Positions 21,961 through 35,200 are shown, counted from the first letter of the stretch. The stretch is 64,000 nucleotides of DNA from Gonocerus acuteangulatus (GCA_946811695.1 OX328125.1:36131751-36195750), one strand, 5' to 3'. Numbers and translations are program-made. The notes: generated by a model from the sequence alone, not told the origin.

Positions 21961-23190
21961 TAAGTGTAAGTCTTAAGTCGTAAGTAAGTTCAAGTCAACT
22001 GATTCTCTTCTGCTTGCTTGTTTTGCTTGTTCGTCTGCTGTTGTTGCAAGAAATTTAATAAGCATTGTATAGATGATTTACATTTACTACGATTTCCGAA
22101 CCGGTTTCGAGATTTTTGAGAATACATCCGAGAATCGGAATCAGGGTTTTTCCATTTTCTTTGCCGACGGTTATAGATTTGGCTTTGGGTATGGGTTTCA
22201 TTAGGTTCCCACGGCCCATTACTAATAAATCGTGTACCTGGAAGCCAAATAACGCAAAAACGTGTTACGATCACGCAGTTGTCCCTTGACAACTTGTGTG
22301 CTCAAGAGACTCAATGAGTGTTAAGTGACAACTCGGGTACTGTATGGACCGTACAAAACGCTAATTGTCCATTACATGTGAAAAAATCTCTCTGGGACCT
22401 AAAAATCAATACTAGGCCTGTTAAATTCCGGATGTCGGACAAACCAATGGGCAAAAAAACAAAATTACAAATCATTGAGGATATTTTCGCACGACATCTA
22501 TCTTGCAACTGGATGACCGAAATCTGCCGAGTCAATGTGCATTTATTGACGACCTTAACCTTAAGATTCTTGCCCATAACAAGCTAAATCGGTGCAATTA
22601 AGATGACGCCCAGGAAGGCCTCTAGCTCCAATTGAGACAATACTTGTATTGAGAATAATGGGCTTCGAGCAATGGGGAAGAATGAAATAAAAGAAATCGT
22701 GCAATAAAAAAGGCCCCCGATCAAAGAGAAGACAAAGAGAAAGCTGGCCTTGGCATCAAACACTCTCTTCCTCTAATGATGTGTCATCTTCTCTATTAGA
22801 AAATTGGTTAATCCAGTTAGCACACGGCACTCAGCAGCGCGAAAATTAACGTTCGGGCAGTCAAGTTGGATTTTTGAGATTTTTTTCGACGTTTGATATT
22901 CATCAAACCCATATATTTTTATCTTTTAAATTAATCAGTTTACAGCACATCGCACTAGTATTTCGAAAGTGACACAACTCAACATAAAACTGAATTGAAA
23001 ATGTGTCACTCTTGCCTATACCTGGAAAAGGTTGCCCATACCTGGTTTACAGGATTAAACCTATACAGATACAGTTGGAACATAAGAATTACAATTAATT
23101 ATAATTATAATAATTAACTTTAAAACAATTGTATAAATTGATTATAATTTTTCTTTTAAAATATCGTATCATTCAATAATCAGAAAAAAA
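21961..23190. other. No gene recognised
   Basis: Two overlapping open frames of about 89 codons (22318-22587 plus and 22311-22577 minus) cover a moderately GC-balanced stretch. Neither resembles a family I know, and each is the antisense of the other. No repeat was identified. Confidence 0.4.
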
Positions 23191-23594
23191 AATCAGTCCC
23201 GTAACAGGCCACGAGGGCCGTGAGGGGCAGATACTATAGAGGTATCTGATTCATTACCATACGGCACACTACGGAGATAGTGCGGTCAGTACTATGCTCC
23301 GGCCGCCTGATTTTCCCCTTGGCCGCTTCGACTGCTTGAGTCATTAGCAACTAAGCTACCCATTATTTTTATTTATGTATCAATTATTGTGCATAAGCTG
23401 CTGAGGCCATGAGCACAGGTACCCATTATTAAATTAATTAAATACTGGGTTGGCCTAGGGACGGTCAGGTAGGCCGAATTCAACCCATGAACGAAGACAC
23501 TAGAAGAACAAATCTTTAGTGCTTGCTCGGGATTTGAACTCAGGTCCTAGTACTATTAGTCCAGTACTCTACCACTGAGCTAACCTCGCCCCCT
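23191..23594 (-). repeat. tRNA-derived SINE, full length with a longer central part
   Basis: The minus strand starts with a tRNA-like head: box A (TAGCTCAGTGGTAGAG, about 23568-23582) and box B (GAGTTCAAATCCC, 23529-23541). A conserved body follows, ending CTGTTACGGGACTGATTTTT. The centre is about 60 bp longer than in the 39725-40067 copy because the 'tacccattatt' segment is repeated. RNA polymerase III promoter boxes plus a non-tRNA body define a SINE. It has no coding capacity. Confidence 0.85.
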
Positions 23595-26500
23595 AATAAA
23601 TAATAAGTAACCTTAAAAATGCTCATAAAATCGGCCAACTATTTACAATGTATGCGAATTATATATTGAAAATACTAATTTTTCAAACTGTTTAAAATAA
23701 AAATACCATCTAATATTGTTGAGCTATCAATAGCTATCCAGCAAACCTATATTTTGAACCTTTCAGTGGCATGCTATTGACAGCCTTCTTCAGCTAAAAA
23801 AACATATATATACTAATTAAAAACAGGAAACAAAATTAAATCCTTTAAAGAACATCCAATCGTCACAGAAGGACAAATTAATAGATTTGCGAATCACTAA
23901 CGACCAACACAATACAATACTGCCCAATCAAGTACCAAGGTTCAGTTATTGTCTTTTACTCAATAGAGAATACCATTAAAGTTCGTATTGACGTTTCTGC
24001 TTCTTTTCTAAACGTCAGATACCATTCTGAATTTATCCAAGCCGATAGAAAACGCTGAGAGAATAAAATTTTAATATTATTTATTATTTTTAGAAATATA
24101 TCCTCCCCTCCCCCTTTGTTTGGTGGGAAACGTTTAACGTGAAAAACACCCCCCCCCCCAAATGTCAATCAATCATGACTGCTTGATGTTTCTCGAAGGT
24201 ACAAAATATATTTGTCAGTAGATTGGAATATCCAGTTCGTTCTTGTTATAAACATTTATTTGGTATTTGGAGAATTATTTTATTTTTATTTTTGCAAAGG
24301 AAGAAACCGGCAAAATTCAAAACACAGGCCATCCCCCCGAAGACCATAAATTTCACCCCCATATTGAATACCTATTCATTATTTATTTAAATTTTATCGT
24401 AGGATTGATTTTTTTGTAAATACATTACAATATTTTTTGATAAATACAATCTAAAACAATGTTCTCGAGGAGTGCTAAAGGAAACTAAGCAAACTGCTGA
24501 AAGTGAAGGTGTAGTGAGCAACAAGAAATAGGACATCAGTAGAAAGTAAAGGTATGATATTGCTTCTTCGCTGTCAACATATTCGACGTCATGGAGCTTG
24601 GGCTTACCATATCCTACTCACCTCGAAAAAAGTGTTGAGCAAATGATAGGATTTTCGCAATCCTCAATGATAAAATGGGAAACCTTATGTTCAACCACAA
24701 AATGTATAAAAATGTGAACACATAGAAGACATACGTCATTTCAGACATTCCGTCAAAAGTTGGTGAAACCTACAGAAAGGGATTAGTTCATTCATTCGCA
24801 TTATTGAAATAGTCTAATACAATTATAAGCAAATATTTAATCATTTATCTAAGGATGCTGAAATTAGTGTAAAGATTACATAGCCCAATAGATAGGAGGG
24901 TTTGAGCTAACATTAATTCACCCACAAGCGATTGCGGCAATTTTACGTGGCCGAATTTGGACTTTGTCTAGCTCATTTGGCGCAGAATTTAATGCTGAGC
25001 CTCAACCTCAAAAGGAATAAAAACGTTTAATGACATTAGCTTAACATCATTTCACTCAATAAATGTCTTGTCAGTGAATAACTTGTATTTAATATTTACT
25101 TCAAATGCAATCATTTTCAATACAATATGCTTCTAATTTTGTTGCTTCGCTGAAGAAATATATACTCACTTATACTTGTTTGTAATCTATATACTATGTA
25201 AGAAGATACTTTAAGGGGTATTTTAAATAAGGTACTTTACAATAGGGGGTTTGCTTACATGAATTTTTCGAATTTTGTCCAGCTAGATGTGTTAAAAATA
25301 CCACTGTGCGTCATAAGGAGGTTTCCTCAAACCAGATAGAGAGGAAACACGCTCCCCCGCGATCTAAGGTTAGGTTCAATATCATCCTGAATGAAGCCCT
25401 CCCATTCTCATTCCTTGGCATGGTTCCCTACAACCAGTGACGTACATTAACCTCATGACAAATCCCATATCATTGTAAACATCATCCCCGGAATAGATTA
25501 ACATATGGTAGGCAATAAACTGGCAACAACTTATGTATGTAGGTCACTCAGTTCAGATAGTTAGTCATCTTGCGTATTGCCAAAACGTGGAACAGGAGCC
25601 AGCGGCTCAAGGTGTGTAAGAGCTAAGAATAAATAATTATACAAGAAGCGCAAGATTGGCAACATCTTATTATAGTTGTCATGCAGAAGCTGCATATACT
25701 TAGCCCATTCCTCGGGAAGGCATAATTAGGGAATATAAAGAATCACAAATTTATTTTAAGGCAATAGATAATAATTTATTTAAACTTCAAATAGAAAATG
25801 ACTAAATAATTGACGTAGATGAATGAAGTTCTAATATAGAGTTATAATATGAATGAAATCTACTATATATTTGTCAAATACCACTCACTCAATGACTCGT
25901 TGACCTATCATAGCCCATCCCAAACCACTTGACAGTAAAATTTGCATGGACACTCCCTTTAGCATTTAAACAGTCGCAAAGAAAGGTTTTTTTTATATTC
26001 AAATTTTTAAGTATTTTTTTAGGATTGATTTTTTAGTTGATTTTAAAGAGAGCATGCACGCCTAGGCAGCTTGCGTTCCTAGCACGATAACAGGTGAGCT
26101 GTTAACGTACTGTATATAATTCATAATATTATTTTTATTTGTGCTTCATTATAACTAAGATGGCAGACCTTGAACTACTAGAAATAAACTGTGAAATTTG
26201 TCCCTCATAGAGTTTACGCTATACCAGGCGATGGTCCATCCGAGGTAATAATATCCCGAACCCTTGCACATCCTCCTAACCCATCATCATCCCTCGTCAG
26301 AAAAATTCTTGCTAATGCTCGCAAATATAATGGGTGTTTCCAAATGACAACTTAGAAAAATAAATGTTAACATCCATTTATTATTGACAACGAATTTTAT
26401 CCTGTACTGGTTAAACTCTTGTTACTGGTAACCTATAGATATCAGGTTATCTGATTGTTGACACTGACCCGGAGCGCCCCAGTGTCACAACTATTTTTTT

Positions 26501-28933
26501 TTTTTTTTTTTTTTATATATATTTATTAGTTAACCAAACTAATAACTTGGTTTCCATAGCTCACTCGTTTCGATGTTAAAAATGTTTTCCTGAAATAGGA
26601 TTACATAACTTGGAGCCATCGAAAGACAACATTATCTCACATCCTTCATGGGCTATCACAAATGAAACAGAGCAGATTGAAGTGAACAATCGAATATCTT
26701 CGTATCCTGGAAGCCTCCTCCCACACGTCTGCATATTTCTGATTTCTCTTACAGACATCCTTTCTGTGGGAGTACTTTTTTGAACAATGAAATCCTCAGA
26801 AACATCATTCACACCATTTCTAAAATGTGAGAACTTTTCCGGGCATCAGAGTTACATTTCTGTAGGTCAAATGGTCAATTTAATGTAATGACGACATGGG
26901 CAGATTTGAAGACTTTTCTTAAAATAGTCTATACAATAACAAAATAAACATCAATAATTTTGCTCTTTTATAATTATATAATTTTTGCCTCGTAAGCCGT
27001 AACCTTGGTGGGCCGATTTAGTTTTTTTTTCGCTATGGCACATCTGTTTAGATGAGGACAAGATAAGCCATATTTCGTTATAAAACAAAAATTTCCAGGC
27101 TAGGACAGGTAGGGGCGTATTAATAATTTGTATCCGAAGTACAACCTCCTTCAGATGGGCCAATTTTGGTGATTCCATGGATCTTGGTAGTTAAATCGTT
27201 TTGTATGGCAACGCTATGTTAATGGGTATAAATAAGATTTGTAGAACCTTTCAATTTTTTTTTTTTTTTTTTTTTTTCATAATTTTATGCAGTACCTTCT
27301 ATCTATTATTATGTCATAATGGCGATGACAATGGCTCGCCTGGGAAGATTTATACAATTGGAACTTGTGGAATAACTAATTCCTCGGAAATCATCTATTG
27401 ATAACTACAACAGAATAAAAACCACAGAAGAGAATTAACTCACCTTGAACTCTGATTGTTATGCAGGACGGAATTACGAACAATCAAAGGCTCGTAGTAC
27501 GAACCTCACATTGACCTTAATAGAGAATATCAGAAAATATTCCTCCTAAAATTTGCGTGGCGAAGTAAAATTGTTTCACCTTGTGCGCCAGATATTGAAA
27601 CAATATACTCAAACCATGGGCGTACGTCTGCTTTCAAGAGAGAAAAAAAAAACGCACCTCATTTGGGGAACATTTATGATTTTCTAGTGAATAGGTTAGG
27701 TCTAAATTACAGCGTTAACAATTACAATGTATCGAAATCTATTTTATGGAGAGAGGATTCCTTAATTTACTCAATCCTACTTCAAAGCGCAACAAGACGG
27801 GAGAAAGTTTGCATGACACAGATTGAATAATCATCTTCAGAGTAAATTTGTTTGGAGATCTAAATGGGGTTAAGAAGTCTTGAGGAACAATACTATACAC
27901 ACTCAGCTAATACAAATCACAAGATTTATAAGGTAGTGGCTTGGATGAATTAGAGGAACACATACATGAAATTCATAATTTCGTTTATCCTTGTAATTGC
28001 GCGTTGAGTTAAATAGGACAGGGGTGCACAAGCTCGATAAAATGTAAAATATGTTTCGATTACAACCCGATGTTACAATTGCAACTTAACTGATGAAATA
28101 TTCTTTCTACGGATGAAAACATACCTGCATGTAAATTTCGGAGCCATAGTTTTTAGATTTTGTTTGTGTAAATTTTTGTTCGCCGCCTGCTAAGGCCATT
28201 AATACTTATGTTGTTCTGAATTGTAATAAACATTTATAAATTAAATCAATTTTAGACATTTTAGTTTTGGTTTAGACATGAACCAGTCTTGAAATTATTC
28301 TTTTGGCATATAATGAATTGAGTTTTGTAAGTTAGTAAAACCCACTGCAATGTAGCAAAAAATAAAAATGTCTTTTTTAGGCTACGAATTACAATGAACC
28401 TGAGAAGATTATGTTGCATTTACTTAAAAAATCAGGTTCTGAAAGAAAAAAAAAAAAAAAAAAAAGAACTGACTTTATTTTTTTTTGCCGATTACATTGC
28501 CGCACAAAAGGACGCATCGCTGGAAATACGAGCTAAATCATGAAACTATATTCAAACACAAATGAGAGAGACTCAATGATTTACTATGAATCAAATGTTC
28601 CGACCAATTTTTTTCGGGATTAAGGCATACCTAGCCGCCAGACGCACATAATGAGAAAAAAGGGTTTTGTAGAGGGCGATATGCGTCAATGACTCAAGGA
28701 AAAATGTAGGGTCATAATGGCCACGCAAGCACGCAATGCGATCCGCAGGGGAAGCCCCACATTGATTCACAGGGTTCAGCCAATCTAACAGCATCTACTT
28801 TATGTGCTAAACAGCAACTCTTGGTGCTATGCTTCTCTTATTCAGCACACCGAAAAAACCTTATAGGACGTATTTTTGGTATGGCTAGAGCTAGCATAAG
28901 GTCAACTAATTTTAAAAAGTAAATGAAGAATTA
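23595..28933. other. Long stretch without a recognisable gene
   Basis: What can be named: a degenerate hammerhead/PLE-like word on the minus strand at 23755-23800 (GCTGAAGAAGGCTG...GCC), a second-family HEL terminus remnant at 25678-25745, a 30-bp word at 26370-26400 shared with 10390-10420, and probable relatedness of 26950-27180 (minus) to 34780-35110. Homopolymer tracts lie at 26494-26514, 27256-27278 and 28447-28465. Open frames at 26576-26812, 26951-27178 and 28591-28794 (all minus) match nothing I recognise. Confidence 0.5.
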
Positions 28934-29183
28934 AAGGGGTCGGGGAAAAATAGTGCCAGGAATCATTTTTAACGAAACTTAACTGTAGCTGCTTTATGTC
29001 GGATATTATGTGGGTCTATCAGCCTACGATGCAAAAGCTACTAAAATATTACTACTAGCTCTGTGTGCTACTTAATCCCATTGCCCCTATCCCATTCAAC
29101 TTATAGTTCCACATAATACCCAACATATAGCAGCTACAGTTTTGTTGAAAATGTTGCTTGGTACTATTTTGCCCCGACCCCTT
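28934..29183. mobile_element. Small inverted-repeat element with a GAATTA duplication
   Basis: The termini AAGGGGTCGGGG are inverted. Inverted similarity continues inward for about 75 bp (aaaatagt.cca, gtagctgct, tattatgtgg). GAATTA flanks both sides (28928-28933 and 29184-29189). It is about 250 bp, with no coding sequence. A 6-bp duplication does not settle the superfamily. Confidence 0.65.
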
Positions 29184-30029
29184 GAATTATATTCAAATGA
29201 CTCAATGATGGATGGGGCGGGCAGGCAGTCATGCAGCAAATTTTTGGGGATACTTATGCCATATATTAGTAAAGATTGTTTTGATTTCAACTCCAGTCAG
29301 GTGTAGACGATCATCGTCTAAGTGGCATACAGAAATTCTTACAACCTCTTGCTTAATCCGAACTTTCAAGTCCTGTTCTGTTCTTGGACGATTCTCAAAA
29401 ATCTTTGACTTGCGATATCCACATAGAAAATATTCTAAATGAGCAAGGTCTGGGCTATCTTGGAGGCCAGTAAATATCTTTATTGCTATGGATTAAGTAG
29501 AACCATTTGATCTTAAGGAATGAGGATATCAGCTTTTGTGATACTTTTTTATGAGGAAGTAAAAGGTTTTTGAGGCTCTTACAAAAACACTACAGCAATT
29601 GAAACATACTGCATGGCGCGCCGTGAACGTACAGAACTTCGGCTATTTTCTTAATACGCTGTTACAGCAAAATCTCGTTGTTTTTAACAAAAAAAAAAAA
29701 ACTTCTAAATTTGTTGATTGGTTAGGTCAAAGCCTACTCTATCACTAAAGACTCCAGCTTTGTTAATCGTGTGGTTTGACTTACCCGTCCTGTATTACTT
29801 CGAGTATGCATAGCACCGGCTTGTCAGATGCGATAACTAAGGTGGATAGATAAGATTCTTCTAGGGTAGGGAATTTTTCAATGACTAGGAAAAGGCTTTA
29901 TTAGCGTGTATTCATCATTCATTAGAAAAATTAGTTTTCATTTAATAAATCATTGCATACTGAACGGGTTGGTTTAGGGCGGCAGTGACTCAATTTTCAA
30001 ATATGTTTTTTTTTTATTTTATTTTTGAA

Positions 30030-30118
30030 AAATTAACCCGCTAGCCTGGGATTTGAACCCAGAATCTGTGCTAGTAGTTGCATCTACTCTGAAGCTATGG
30101 CACTGTCGGCCTTCGGAT
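30030..30118 (-). repeat. tRNA-like SINE head (third type)
   Basis: The minus strand contains a good box B (GGGTTCAAATCCCAG) and, upstream, a weaker box-A-like TAGCTTCAGAGTAGA. Spacing is compatible with a tRNA. The acceptor stem does not pair, so it is more likely a SINE remnant than a working tRNA gene. Confidence 0.5.
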
Positions 30119-30336
30119 TAATATGAGTCAATCTATCTATAGCTTAGGCCTCATTAGCCTAATTACTTGTCATTAGATTAATTCACATGTAATACTGTAA
30201 TATGAAGCACCATAACGTAATTGGTAACACAACTGAGGGTTAAACGGGAGATTCTCTCTGGATTACTTCCTCACAAAAATAAAGATTTAAAAAATGTAGT
30301 ATTCTGTAGATCATTAAATAAAAAAGTCCGAACACT

Positions 30337-31038
30337 ATATGGAGGGTTCAGAGCACAACAAGACCAAGTCTATTTTTGGCATGCTGTAATGGCATTGAAG
30401 AGTATTACTAAAATGGCTGTTTACAGTACTACAGGAGACTAAGTCCTAACTTCATTATTATGTCACTTGTAGTAGTTCTTGCTACACATCTGGAAGTCAT
30501 TCGTATTTGTTTTCAGAGCACAGGGGGATAGTGTTGCTCGCGTATATCAAAACCTATCCCCGACAGCCTTCCCCGAGGAATTGCAGTGGCTACCTTTAGG
30601 ATGGCTACACGCCACGATTACCTGCAGAGCCATTTACATAGGATAGGTTTAGCAGATTCTCCAACTTGTCCACTGTGCTCCCAAGAGGACGGGACACGGC
30701 GGATCACTTTTCTCATTGCTCAGCCCTAGAGGCGAACACTGGAGATGACACCACAGAAGGACACGCACGGCGTCGAATGGCTGAAAAGCCAAAGACGGGC
30801 GTTTGATGAAGAAGAAGAAGTTTCCAGAGCACAAGCATTTGCTTTTGAGTCCAAGTTATAACTATTTTATGAACAAGGCTATACATAAATAATGCCAGTG
30901 TTTAAGCTCAAATTGTTTTAAGACTTATACTGGCGAATAGGATTCATACAACTTATCTGCAATTAAAACGAATAATACTCATTTTCTGAAAAATGTATGA
31001 CATGGACTTGGTCTAGTTGTGCTCTGAACCCTCCATAT
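30337..31038. mobile_element. Inverted-repeat DNA element interrupted by a LINE fragment
   Basis: ATATGGAGGGTTCAGAGC at 30337 is matched by its reverse complement ending at 31038, giving ends of about 34 bp with one or two differences. The interior is non-coding except for the LINE insertion at 30523-30820. Without that insertion and one TSD copy the element would be about 390 bp. Its own TSD could not be read. Confidence 0.65.
30523..30820 (+). pseudogene. 5'-truncated LINE insertion with a 14-bp TSD
   Basis: The insertion is bordered by GTTTTCAGAGCACA (30509-30522) and GTTTCCAGAGCACA (30820-30833), one mismatch. It reads LPRGIAVATF, HDYLQSHLHRIGLADSPTC and PLCSQEDGT. After a frame change near 30700 it reads HCSALEANTGDD, then a stop and a (GAA)4 tail. 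The pattern HRIGLADSP-x-C-x2-C with a later H-x-C-x(3) region is the ORF2 C-terminal zinc-knuckle of a LINE family other than the 21.2-kb one. Only about 300 bp were reverse transcribed. The frameshift makes it dead. Confidence 0.85.
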
Positions 31039-31498
31039 CTAAGGTCTACCAACTCCTATGATTTAATTGGTTTCCTTAAATCCTTGGTTATTATTATGAG
31101 TTTCCCTCGCCTTTTCGGAACGAAGCTCATGCTGTAAAAACTACTGCTTTTACAGTCACATATTCTGGAATCCTACAAATACTCTTATAGGCAACCGTGA
31201 GTTTTGGGATATTACACCTCATGCTGGTTAAAATATATTTCAGTTTATAAATGAAGAAACTATATTTTACTTCTAGTGGAAGTTGGAAGAAGGGATTTGA
31301 TTTCACCTACTTAAGGTGTACGATCAATGCCTAGTCGAGGTGCATTGGCCTCCATAGGCCAACCTTTTAAGGTGTCGGAGAACGTAAGCCAATATAACAA
31401 CTCATAAAAGCAATCATAATATGACTTATACTGAAGACCGCATTTTTAAAATTGATTCTAAGAGGTATTTTAGGCACAGTAATTATATCGTCATCTTT
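31039..31498. other. No feature recognised
   Basis: Anonymous sequence; no open frame or repeat worth naming. Confidence 0.4.
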
Positions 31499-31860
31499 TT
31501 AGCGCGTTTCCTCCCTCCTTCCATAGGAAACCAGGTAATGACGTCGATCTGATGAGGCAATCCCGGAGGTGTCGATGAGAAATGTCAGACCACAAAGCTC
31601 AAGAAAATACCGGTGGTTCAAATATATATTTGTCTGTTAAAGCTCTAGCAGACTTAAAAATGGCCCGATTTTTAACAAACGCAAACTGCATTGTCTCAAT
31701 CAAAAGGTCAAGTTCTTTAACCAACGGAATCCGTCAACCAGAACACTGTATTTTTGGCGACATTTTACGAAAAAACCGAAGTGATCACGGTTTCCAGGTA
31801 ATATTTGACGTGAAAAAAACTAATGCAATTTCGGATAGAGCGATCTAAGTTGGAGAAATC
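31499..31860 (+). mobile_element. HEL 5' part without a TA tract
   Basis: It starts TAGCGCGTTTCCTCCCTCC at a T-rich flank and follows the HEL plan: 'gacgtcgatctgatgaggcaatcc', a cytosine-poor spacer, 'tttgtctgttaaagctctagc', 'aaggtcaagttctttaaccaac' and 'cgacattttacgaaaaaa'. The (TA)n tract has collapsed to a few bases. An 88-codon open frame across it (31582-31848) is a consequence of this and not a gene. Confidence 0.65.
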
Positions 31861-33461
31861 AGTATTTAAAAGTTTGCTTTCATTCCTTTGATTTTTATTT
31901 TTTTTTTTTTTTTAATATTTTTCTAATTTTTTTGAATTGATTTTTTTTTTCTTAATTGCATTTAACAGTAAAATGATTATTTTAGTAAGTTAAATAAATG
32001 AGAAAACTGTTCGTAATCGTCGTTCCTGCGATTGGGACTTTGTTTTGTGACCTATGGGTTATGAAGCGTCAACATTTCTTATGACATTTTGCGTCTTCGG
32101 GAGGGGTTTCGTCAACAAGGAGGAAGGATGGAAACATGCTAAAATATTTGATCTTTTGATTTTATTACAGAGAAGTTCCAAACTTAGCCCCCCTCTCCCC
32201 AAACCATGATAATTCAATCCTTTAACCGCTTACCACAACGACAGGCAAAATATAAATTATAGAAGGTATTCTATTGTAATGGAAAATGCATTAGAGGACT
32301 CCGTTCTCAGTTTTACTAATGGCTACTTTTTGAGGGGAAAATAGAGCGAAACGTGGAAAGACCACTTTTCCTTCTTATTTATAGAAACTGGCAACTCTGC
32401 CATCTTTTCCCCTATCATAAGCATCTTAAGTCATAAATTTACTCCCTAAAACCACTCAACTTGAGGTATTTTTAAAACAGGATAAGGAGGTTTACATTTA
32501 TTTCTGTCTCTTGTGATCTATAAGATCGATCTGTTAAGCATCGAGGCATCGAAATCAGATTATTGGTGTATTTTGTACCTATTTTAGGCCATTGAAAATA
32601 ATAATAAAAAAAGGTGCCTAGTCTAATATCTAAACCCTGATGCTTCAAAATGGACTATTTCATAGTTCTATAACTGTAAACACTTATTCTGTTCGAATAA
32701 AGAACAAATATATTTGAAACTACTTGAAATCCATGGCAAGTCATTCAATTTAAAATTCCTAAATATAGAAGTACAGTAACACATGTAAACGGACACGTTT
32801 TATTAATTTATTTTTTAAGCATACACAACGAAAGTGATTCGCTAGATACAATTATTACACATACATCCAATTATTAAATTAATCGAATATGTAAAAAACA
32901 ATAACAACAACTTGAAAATCAAATATCCCTTTAAGAACAATTCTATGAATGGCATTTGTAAAACATTGAAAAAAGAATCGAATAGCGCAATAATTTAGTT
33001 CATATAATGACAGCCATTTTATTAACAGCCACAAGAAATATTGAAGTTTTCATAGCTTTTCTTTACGGTCGTATATTTTCGCTGGGAAATCGCAAAGGAT
33101 GCCTACTCTATAAATATTCTACAAAATTGATTTTTATGTATCGTTCGATAGGATGATCGCATTAGGATATTTCAGTGCTTAACATTTCGTAGGTGTAGGT
33201 TTCGTTCTCTTACGGCCTCTGTTTCCTTCAGTTTTTTGTCGATAATTCTTTTTGTAAATTCCTTTTAGGAGTAAATATCTTTTTCAATAAAACAACGGAG
33301 GTAAAATGTTAAAAAAGTTTGTATTATTTCATGTTGGTCATAAAGCGTCAATTAATAACGGAAGTACATAATTTCGCTTTAATAAGAGACTTAAGAGCAG
33401 TAGGCGCTTAAGAGTAAATTGACTTTATCAATGGAACTTTGTCGCAAAAATACTCGGCTGA
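31861..33461. other. No gene recognised
   Basis: Diverged HEL-like words occur at 32030-32150 (reverse 5' end) and 33060-33300 (body). Nothing else is supported. Confidence 0.4.
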
Positions 33462-33740
33462 ATTCGGGATATTTTAGAAAAATTCAAGTCAATAACAAAT
33501 CTACTTCTCAGCCTAGACAGCGGCGTTAGTAAACGGTAGCCGGGAAAACCTCGATTATCTTGTATTAACGGAGAATGACCGAAGATCCTTCTCAAAATGT
33601 ATGTATAGCTTAACTCTTATGTAAGAATAACGGAAAGAATAGTCGAAGAGATTTTTCACGGGACAAGGTCAAAAAAAGGGCGTTGAAAACGTAGGTCGGA
33701 CAATTCTTGCTTTTGGAGATGATCGAACACTTGTGTAACT
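33462..33740 (+). repeat. Dispersed repeat related to 1355-1620
   Basis: About 270 bp align with 1355-1620 (gatattttag, gcgttagtaaac, tttttcacgggacaaggtca, ggagat.gtc.aac). The similarity stops where the LINE fragment starts, which suggests that the LINE inserted into an older copy. Confidence 0.65.
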
Positions 33741-34111
33741 CTCAGTTTGCGCAGAGATGCTGCTAAAAAGTAGAATTTCTCTTGCAAGGGTCAAAATATA
33801 CTCTGACAGCCAGGCAGCAATATCAGCCATCGAGGGCACCTGCATTAAATCCAAGATTCTGGATGAATGTAGGAATATGCTTGATCGTTTAGCTGTTGAA
33901 AACCGGGTTAAGTTACACTGGGTGCCAGGGAACTCAGAAATACTCGGGAACGACGAAGCTGATAAACTGGCAAGACAATGAATGGGCCAAGGAGTCCTTT
34001 TGTGGACCAGAACCAGCTTGCGGAGTTCCCGCAAAAGGAATCATTGATGACGGGGGCGAGGGCAAAACATCTAGGCATTTGGCAAAGCGTTCAAACGCAA
34101 AGACATTCTAA
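33739..34111 (+). pseudogene. LINE RNase H domain fragment
   Basis: The first frame (33739-33981) reads VCAEMLLKS, VKIYSDSQAAISAI, VKLHWVPGNSEI and LGNDEADKLARQ. These carry the RNase H catalytic Glu (in AEM), Asp (in YSDSQ) and the last Asp (NDEAD), with the usual HWVPG loop. The first catalytic Asp is upstream of the truncation. After a frameshift at about 33980 the protein continues in another frame as NEWAKESFCGPEPACGVP, a motif that normally follows RNase H in these LINEs. The domain degrades the RNA strand during target-primed reverse transcription. Truncation and frameshift make it non-functional. Confidence 0.9.
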
Positions 34112-34257
34112 GCGTTTCCTTAGATGTTTTAGATAATTTTCCAAACTATGTTTTCAACACTTATTTGACCTTGCCACATGAAAATTCTCTTAGATTATTT
34201 TTTCCGTAATTCTTACATAAACTTGAAACTATACTAACATGTAGTTACTTCTGGCAA

Positions 34258-34376
34258 GGGTACTTACAAAGTGGTGCTATCTGCTTTACCAGCTGATCCA
34301 CTCTGTGTACTTCTCTTTGATATCGGTTTCATTTCTTCGCTATACTCTTTGCTCATGCTTTACTCTGTAAGTACCC
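34258..34376. mobile_element. Possible very small MITE (119 bp)
   Basis: GGGTACTTACAAAGT at the left is inverted at the right as ACTCTGTAAGTACCC. No TSD is visible, so this is only a candidate. Confidence 0.35.
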
Positions 34377-34609
34377 TAAGGCACTCATTAGACTAGTTCT
34401 CTGCTGATTTACCATAAAATAAACACCATCGTTACCAAAACCTGGTTTAAATTAATAAAATACTGGGTCGGATTCAAGACCTAACTAGTATATACATGGT
34501 AAAAATACATTTTGGCACAAAGTACAGCACAGAAATAGAACTGAAAACAAAGCACGTTGTATTTCTGGAGCAGCTGGCTATTCACAATCACACATTTAAT
34601 GCTTTCTGC

Positions 34610-35200
34610 AATTATTAAAGTCCATCACGCAAGAGCATCACAAGGAAGCTAAGTCCTGAGCAAGTTGGTTAGTTTAGTCTGCCTTCCTAATGAAAATTGC
34701 AAAAAACAATCTATATTAACAGAAAATGTATTATATAAAAGTGAACGATTAAAATTTAACAAATAAGTATTTTTGTAATGGAAAGCCGACTAAATTATTC
34801 ATTTAATTTTGTTCTTGAGTAAACCCCAACTTTTAACGGACCGATTTGGTTTTTAAAGCAGATGTTCCCCATTCGTTAGGAATGATGATATCTACTTAGT
34901 TTGATTACTGAATAAAGGTCAGATCAGGGAAATTAATAATTTAATTTATTCTTAAGACACAATTTTCATTTTTAGATGCACACGAAAAATACAGAGTTTC
35001 GTTGCAAAATAAACATTTTGACCGTTAGGCGAATATTATCAATTTGTGCAATGAGTAAATCCCCCTCCAAATAGGGCAAGTTTGCTGTGTAGCCTTTGCT
35101 AAGGATATGCTACATACCAAGTTTCGTGGGGTAAAAACAGTAATAGCGACCGCTATCGTGTTAAGAAGCAGACACACTCACACAAATATATACATTTTAA
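34610..35200 (-). repeat. Second HEL-like family, longer copy
   Basis: It starts with a diverged terminus (aagtccatcacgcaagagc) and contains the body shared with 15900-16297, such as 'ttaattttgttctgagtaaac'-like, 'gagtttcgttgcaa' and 'gagtaa.ccccctc'. It has no coding capacity. Confidence 0.45.

Noticed and set aside
22311..22587. Gene on either strand (88-89 codons)
   Set aside because: Two antisense open frames cover the same bases, with no recognisable domain, splice context or repeat, so neither can be supported.
23520..23594. Functional tRNA gene
   Set aside because: The same tRNA-like head occurs at 39.99-40.07 kb, 41.70 kb and 47.15 kb, always attached to one body sequence, which marks a SINE family.
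23755..23800. Another hammerhead ribozyme (minus strand)
   Set aside because: CTGAAGA and a GGC...GCC stem are present, but the GAAA block is displaced by three bases, so the core is not formed. It may be a decayed relative.
31582..31848. 88-codon open frame
   Set aside because: It lies wholly within a HEL 5' region that is non-coding in the other copies.
33669..34034. 121-codon minus-strand open frame
   Set aside because: It is the antisense shadow of the RNase H fragment, whose catalytic motifs are on the plus strand.
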